Shown: piece by piece, positions 58,310 through 64,000 of the stretch | Layout of the letters: each line of letters opens with the position of its first letter | How positions within the stretch are numbered: the first letter of the stretch is position 1 | Assembly (NCBI GenBank): GCA_949825025.1 | Contig: OX463779.1 | Span: forward strand, 36,404,203-36,468,202 | Reading direction: 5' to 3' | DNA length: 64,000 nucleotides | From: Siphlonurus alternatus | Lineage: Eukaryota; Arthropoda; Insecta; Ephemeroptera; Siphlonuridae | Program-made: the position numbers and the translations under genes | Notes under the pieces: generated by a model | What the model was told of the DNA's origin: nothing | The model's database searches: none | Seen by the model: only the letters and a program-made list of their open reading frames with translations

Positions 58310-59740
58310 GTGCAGGCTAACTGTTAAGTTTCAGGAAACCAAACGGAATACAATTCAAATCGTCTGGTTTAATTATATTTGATTACATGATATCTGATAC
58401 ACTATCAATAATATGATATTCAGTGTATATTTGCTTCTATAAAACAACGTTAAATAGGATTTTTCCGGTATACAGAAAGAAACTGATCTGTTAAATGCCC
58501 CTGCAGTATAGGCAAACCTTTCATCACCTTTCAAATAATTGTATTTTATTTTCTACCTTTATTGCCCTTGCAAGGCTCTAATCATCCCATGTTACTATAT
58601 TTTATTTGAATGTTTGATATTGTACAATGAACAGTCTTCGTCGAAATAAGTAGCAAATATGTTCATCTTCATCTCAGCTGTACTAATTTTGATCAAGTCT
58701 GTACTGTAGAACATTGATGGAAGTATTGACCTGCTTGTGATTTTAAACCATTAGTGCGATCAGGAAGTAATTTTACCTTGCATTTTCAGTTACTTCCGGG
58801 TTTTTGTAATAATTAAAATTGTAATTGATTATATGGAATGGATGGAAGCGTTTGAATATTATTTTTCAATTTTTGCTCTTGATTTCTTTTGTACTTGTTT
58901 GTGTGTGTTACTGCCTTTTGTACAACTGGTACCCCAACTATAACTTAATATTATATAACTTATTATGGCAAGAACAATGATATTTAGGAACATCTTACAT
59001 AACTGCCATAGATAAGAGAACTTCACATTGCATACTTAAAATATTTTGAACATTTTTGTGAGCATATTTTAAATACTTTTTTTTTGTATATTTTAAGCTC
59101 AAAAACTTATTTATAATTCGAATTTCAACTTCTAGGTAATGTTTGTACAACTATTAAGATGTAATCTTGTTCGAAATTCTTATATAATTTGACATTTTTA
59201 ATTCACATGCATATTTTAATTACAGCTAACACAAATCCACATTAACTAGTTGAACAGTATTAATTACAAAATGCGTGAATTATTAAAAAAAAAAGTTTGA
59301 ATTAAATTCAATAGTAAAAAAATATCATAATTTTGATTTAAAATTGACTTGTCAATTGCAATTTTTTCACACTATATGGTGCAGTAAATTACATAGGATT
59401 TATTTTGTCTATGTTTTATTTTTTAGTTATAGGTATATTTACAGCATGTTCATGTCGGGAAAAAATTTCAAATTTATTCATAATTAACATACCGTAAAGT
59501 CAAAATCAATGTTTGAAATGTTTCACTACGCAAGAGAGCAACAATGTTGAAATAGAACATAAAAGTAAGCAACATTTATAAGCACAACACACTGGAAAGT
59601 AAAACTTTGAAAGAGCATTGTAAACAACAATAAAACTGCATACTCTCTCAATTTAACAAATAAACACTCCCAAAAGAATTAAACTCAAGTGAAAATGCAT
59701 TTTGAAACTTTGCTCAGAGTTTCATATAAAAAGTACTAAC
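58310..59740. other. Non-coding, nothing recognised
   Basis: AT-rich DNA. It would be intron or 3' flank if the exon at 59741-60020 belongs to a longer minus-strand gene. Confidence 0.45.
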
Positions 59741-60020
59741 CGCTACAGATCCAGAATTAACATTCTTATGTGTAGAGAAGACAAGAACTGTGAGTTGATC
59801 CAGAATGTATCTTTTTGTCTGTAGAATAATAGACCATGACAAAACATCCGTGTCTTCATTAGGAAGAGTTTCCAGCAAAGATACTCTTCCCGATGCTCTT
59901 GTAAGCAAATTAAGTAATGAGCCCTTTAAAGAAAATTCTTCCAATGGTTTTGGCGCTCTTTCCTTTAAATAATATGTACCGAGCACTAGCGCCATTCTCG
60001 GAAGAATTGTGAACAAATTA
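59741..60020 (-). CDS. Orphan internal exon, conserved-looking protein of unknown family
   Basis: On the minus strand an acceptor (AAAGAGTTTTAG) precedes 280 nt without a stop, ending at GTAGCG|GTTAGT. It reads FTILPRMALVLGTYYLKER, then PLEEFSLKGSLLNLLTRASG, and later WSIILQTKRYILDQLTVLVF. The composition is leucine-rich and alpha-helical, as in HEAT-like or other solenoid proteins, but I do not recognise the family and no catalytic motif is visible. The exon starts one base into a codon and ends at a codon boundary. No partner exon with a matching phase was identified in the window; the rest may lie beyond 64 kb. The frame's length in AT-rich DNA and the paired splice sites argue that it is real. 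Confidence 0.55.
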
Positions 60021-60066
60021 CTAAAACTCTTTATAATAAAAAAAACAAAAACGAAACACTAAGTGA

Positions 60067-60215
60067 TGAAAAAGTTGCCTACCCTACAGGCGCAATAAAG
60101 TAAATTTATTATTTTTTTTTTTCAAAAGGTGCTACAACAGTTGCCTATCTTACAGGCGCAATATTAGGTTCACATTAAATTACTAGGTGTTGAAAAAGTT
60201 GCCTACATTTAGGAG
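60067..60215. repeat. Three-unit degenerate tandem repeat
   Basis: GTTGCCTACCCTACAGGCGCAATA at 60074 recurs as GTTGCCTATCTTACAGGCGCAATA near 60140 and as GTTGCCTACATTTAGGAGG near 60199, each preceded by a GGTG(T/C)T-A-AAA-like lead. The spacing is about 60-70 bp. It lies immediately upstream (minus strand) of the orphan exon. Confidence 0.7.
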
Positions 60216-61640
60216 GTACTATGTAACATATAATTGTTTATTGAACATTGTGTTTCGATCTAACTTTTAAACTGTTTAACAATTACATAAAACAACTATG
60301 AAATGTATCTATTCTGCCACCTTTATTGTTCATTTATGATTCAGTTCACTTTTAAAATTTTCAAGGACATATTATTTAAGTGTTGTTACATGTTTGTTGT
60401 TTTCTTGCATGCAGTATCTAAATTATTTGGATTTTACTGATTTTAGTTTTTATGATATAAATTTTAATGACTGTCAATTGTCAAATGATGATTTTATGAA
60501 TGGAGTGAAGACGAAGACAGATTCGCAGCATGAATACGTCCTCTTTTAAAGTTTAAAAAAACTGAAGTTCGTGTTTTCTCCGCGGCAAGGCGTCATTACA
60601 TGGCATCTAAATATCCATTAGCTGAGCGCTTACGCCATCATCGGAAGAAGTATGAACTGCAGCTCTTTTTTACTTTAAACTTTTTATAAAGTTACCGTTT
60701 TGGAAGTCTTTAATTGCAACGTATAGCAAAAATGTGTAGAATTCAAAAGAAGTCCCAGATATATCCTGTGTTTAGAATCATAACACAAAATTTGAATTCA
60801 GTTCTCAATTCAGTAAATTTATGGAAATTTTGTTTTTAATCATCTTAATCACTTTGCCACACATGATGTACTAGTCAATCAGTATTTTACAGGGATATGA
60901 TTATTATAAACTTGGTTGAAGGAACTTATGTACTTAAGTATTGGGAGCGATATTAACGTATACCAGTTTGTATTATTTAAGTTTATTTATAATTATGTTT
61001 TAAGGTATTATTTATTTCAATTATTTAACACAATATTTATGCATGATACCATTGATTGTTACATAATATATGTTATAATTTTTATAAATGCTTAATCATC
61101 AATTATTGTATTTATTTATTTTAATTTATTAAGAGTGTTCAAATAAACTTCATACAACTAAATAAATTATTTATTTATTCCATATTCCTCTTTTAACCTT
61201 TCGTTTTAAAGACTTGCTTATTTATAAAATATCACATATTATATATAGTTATAGATAATTATTTTAATTTTCAATGACACATAATTATGATGGAAATATT
61301 CAACGAAGTAGCTGAATTTTTTTAAATTCTATTGTTAAAATATTTTTCAAATTCAACAGCAAAACAATTGGACTTAAAATTTTTATAAATATTTACTAAT
61401 GGACCTCTGCAGTATTTTTAATACTATAATACTTTGAAGCATATTTGGCGCAAATCAAAAGAAGGAGTTATCCATGTTTTACACTAATCGCGGTTAGTGT
61501 CATTGTTTTAAGCTGGAACTAAATATGGTCCGTGAGACAGCTTTTTAACTTCTTTTGTTAATCGCGGCCAACTTTTTCTCTTCATCAATTACATTTGAAA
61601 TGTAACAACTCCACATTTAGAAGAAGACTCAAAGAGGTAA
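60216..61640. other. Non-coding, nothing recognised
   Basis: A modest GC patch at 60510-60650 has no clear frame. CACTAATCGCGGTTAGTG at 61482-61499 is a short palindrome. Confidence 0.5.
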
Positions 61641-61770
61641 TCATCCGATTGCATGAGGTCTATCTTTAATATAAAGGCTCAACTGTGCCTATTTTGACTG
61701 TTGCAATAATCAAAATCAACAAACATTAGCCTGGATTAAAGATAGACCTCATCTATGCAATTGGGTGAAT
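61641..61770. mobile_element. Inverted-repeat element
   Basis: ATTGCATGAGGTCTATCTTTAAT (61649 onward) faces ATTAAAGATAGACCTCATCTATGCAAT (ending about 61762), about 40 bp per arm with one small insertion. Non-coding, probably a MITE or hairpin relic. Confidence 0.65.
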
Positions 61771-62061
61771 GTCATTTTGAGAGGACTTATCAGCAGGTTA
61801 GTGATAAACTTAACACTGAGTAGTAAGATTTTCTTGCTACTTAATAAACGATATAATATTACATAGCAGATAAAAGTAGAATTTTTTAATAATCAATCCA
61901 TAATATTTTAAGTAATACAAAAAATAATTACTAATTATTCTACTAATGATATTTGAACAGAAATTACACGAAGTCTATAGATTACCGGATGCTGTATGAG
62001 AGTTTAAAGATGAGATGAAAGTCGAGATGATATTTATTGGGAGTAAACAAATTTGTGGACC

Positions 62062-62340
62062 ATGCTGGGGAGAAGAAAGGAGGAGGAGGAGGCGGATGAG
62101 CCAAAAGCTCGGTCCAAACCAGACCAACATGCTGACACACTTGAAGCCTCAAAGATTTGGGTCATCAACACCGCCGTGGCGGCGGCTACAGACCCGACCG
62201 ACGTAGTTGCTCGGAACTCGTTACACCGGACCGTCGTCGATGTACGAAAATGTAAACCAGCGGGAAAAGTGGATTGGCCACAATATTGGATTTTCAACAA
62301 CTTTTCACTACAGTATAATTACAAAAAAACTGAATTATGA
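62062..62340 (+). CDS. Candidate terminal exon or short gene, unknown product
   Basis: The GC-rich open frame (ATG at 62062, TGA at 62338-62340, 92 aa) begins with an acidic run (MLGRRKEEEEADEPKARSKP) and continues SKIWVINTAVAAATDPTDVV and KCKPAGKVDWPQYWIFNNF. AATAAA follows the stop by 27 nt (62368), as expected of a gene end. The minus strand is also open here, which lowers certainty. I see no domain, signal peptide or clear acceptor upstream; GAG|TAAAC at about 62043 is weak. It may be the last exon of a plus-strand gene or a retrocopy. Confidence 0.38.
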   Translation: MLGRRKEEEEADEPKARSKPDQHADTLEASKIWVINTAVAAATDPTDVVARNSLHRTVVDVRKCKPAGKVDWPQYWIFNNFSLQYNYKKTEL

Positions 62341-62607
62341 ATACTAAAATGTTTGTTTTAAGTTTGCAATAAAAGTATCTTCAATAAATTTTTTATCATA
62401 ACTAAAAAATAGATTATATTACATTGAAACTTCTTCGTGGACGTGATCTATCATTGCTTATGATTTGTGAAGGTCACTTTCATGGACTAGCATTTGCCTA
62501 ATTTTAACTGAGGGAATTATGGAAACCTTAGTCCTTAATTAGGATCATCAATAATTATAATGGTGGATGCCATCAATCACCTGCCGAATACATCAGTAAA
62601 TTTTCTT

Positions 62608-62722
62608 TAGACAAAAAAAAAAAAAAAAAAAAAAAAAAACGGCAGTGCCTGGGATCAAACTCACGACCAGTAGTTGATTATTAGTAAGATGCAATAACCA
62701 CCTGTACCAAATGCCTGGTTGT
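62608..62722 (-). mobile_element. tRNA-derived SINE head followed by a T28 run
   Basis: On the minus strand, GGCATTTGGTACAGGTGGTTA (acceptor stem and A-box-like) is followed about 35 nt later by GTCGTGAGTTTGATCCCAGG (B-box-like) and GCACTGCCG, then 28 T residues. GGCA and TGCC can form a partial acceptor stem. The T-stem is broken, so it is not a functional tRNA; a SINE or tRNA relic is likely. Confidence 0.45.
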
Positions 62723-64000
62723 TAAATTGCATTAGTTTCAAAGTCGGATAATAGCACTATTTTGGAAATGTGTTGTGATAACATGTTTTCTGAAAGTGTA
62801 TATTTAATTTTAAAATTTATGTTCTCACAATTATATTATATTTCCTTAACATAATTTAATTAAAAAAATTATACGGTACATTAAAATATTTTATTATCAT
62901 ATGAATCTCAAATGATCACAAATAAATCCTTTAGATTTAGAGATTATACGTGGATGGTATAATTATAATTAGAGATTTACATTTATCAAAAAAATTAATG
63001 TTAATATCCATGACAGCGCAATCATTTATATATTAGTGATGAAATATTGTTATTTTACGTGAGATAATTAAATTGATAGTAATGACAAGAACGTTGAGAG
63101 ATAAAATTAATAATTTAATAGATTATTATGTATGTTAGTATGTTGTGAGAAGAAGAAGAAGAACTATTGCGAGATATTATATAGGTGTAGGAAGAGACGA
63201 CGCCACACCTTCATTTTCTGTGCAGCGTAACAATGCAATTAGTCACATCAAATAACTGACACGCATGTTGAGACAATGCACCTGCAGTAGTAATGTAGGT
63301 TGACACCCGGTGGTGGTAAAGAGCATCAAACTTATTTTTTAATTAGTATTCAAAGAAGTTTTAAGGAGAAAGCTAATTTTGTTTGTATGACCTAAAAGTG
63401 AATTTAAAAAAAAAATGTTTGTTTACAATTGAGTTCCATTTTATATGAATAAGATATTTTTTAATAAATAATAAGTTTGATTTAGATAATTATTATAAAA
63501 TATTAATTAATATTTACCAGCATAAAGATATGCATATTCATATTAATATAGTTCCATATATATATAGGGAATATTATATTTGGTTGTAAATAGTGTGTGT
63601 TATTATTCATATATGTATGATGTGCTTGTTTAAATTGTTATGAATTGACATGCAACCAAAACGATTGAATATTTTTTTTAATAAATATTTTACATTACTA
63701 CTGCATAGAAGATGCTGTAAGCACAAGAATTTTTGGTTATTTATACTTAATTTTTTATATTATATTAATATATTGCAACATCTATGCAAGTTATATATTA
63801 TGCGTTTCATTTTTCCTAGAACACTAGAATTCTTCCACTTCCGGCTACATCCGTAATCTGACATTTTTTTAACTGTAAATAGCTTTCAAATCCGGAAGCA
63901 TGACTTTAAATCCTGTTAATACGAAGATAAAAAAAATAGAGTCCAATAAAAATAGATCTTCTAAAGGAAATATATGCAAAGTTTTCAGCCTTCATGCTGT
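62723..64000. other. Non-coding to the window end
   Basis: AT-rich with a small GC patch at 63190-63320 that has no supported frame. Nothing recognised. Confidence 0.5.

Overview
The window is AT-rich eukaryotic nuclear DNA from an insect. Genes are split by canonical GT-AG introns of about 0.3 to 6.6 kb. The DNA carries long (GA)n/(CT)n microsatellites, many short palindromic transposon relics, and a gene of the Osiris family, which is known only from insects. I cannot place the order. Coding sequence is sparse and stands out as patches of higher GC. There are no operons, CRISPR arrays or rRNA genes.

Layout. About 0.26-1.4 kb holds two open GC-rich patches that I cannot assign. At 1.9-6.5 kb (minus) there is a complete seven-exon secreted trypsin-like serine protease. 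From 6.5 to 13.4 kb I see only repeats: a 199-bp (TTTCA)n array and several fold-back elements. At 13.5-14.0 kb (plus) lies a broken copy of a juvenile hormone acid methyltransferase (JHAMT)-like gene. From 14 to 32 kb the sequence is mostly non-coding, with a perfect 63-bp palindrome, two adjoining palindromic elements at 22.2-23.0 kb, one possible immunoglobulin-domain exon at 24.0 kb (minus) and several unassigned patches. At 32.46-39.2 kb (plus) is a single-domain chitin-binding cuticular gene (CPAP1 type) with a TATA promoter, a non-coding first exon and four coding exons. At 41.9-46.15 kb (plus) is a candidate three-exon gene of unknown family. At 47.27-54.76 kb (plus) is a complete two-exon Osiris gene. 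From 54.8 to 64 kb there are transposon relics, including a LINE reverse-transcriptase C-terminus at 57.8 kb, one convincing orphan minus-strand exon at 59.74-60.02 kb, and one candidate plus-strand terminal exon at 62.06-62.34 kb.

How the genes fit together. The CPAP1 and Osiris proteins both belong to cuticle formation: one binds chitin in the matrix, the other is a secretory/membrane protein of cuticle-producing cells. The protease is a secreted, probably digestive, trypsin. The JHAMT copy would have belonged to juvenile hormone synthesis but is disrupted. Nothing shows that these genes are co-regulated.

The most notable non-genic signals are: three perfect CRE octamers (TGACGTCA) within 49 bp just upstream of the CPAP1 signal-peptide exon, with the octamer over-represented across the window; a dispersed terminal motif (GTAACGTTC...CTGTCCCGAGGTG) at about seven places; and two 5'-truncated copies of one retroelement tail, each with its own target-site duplication.
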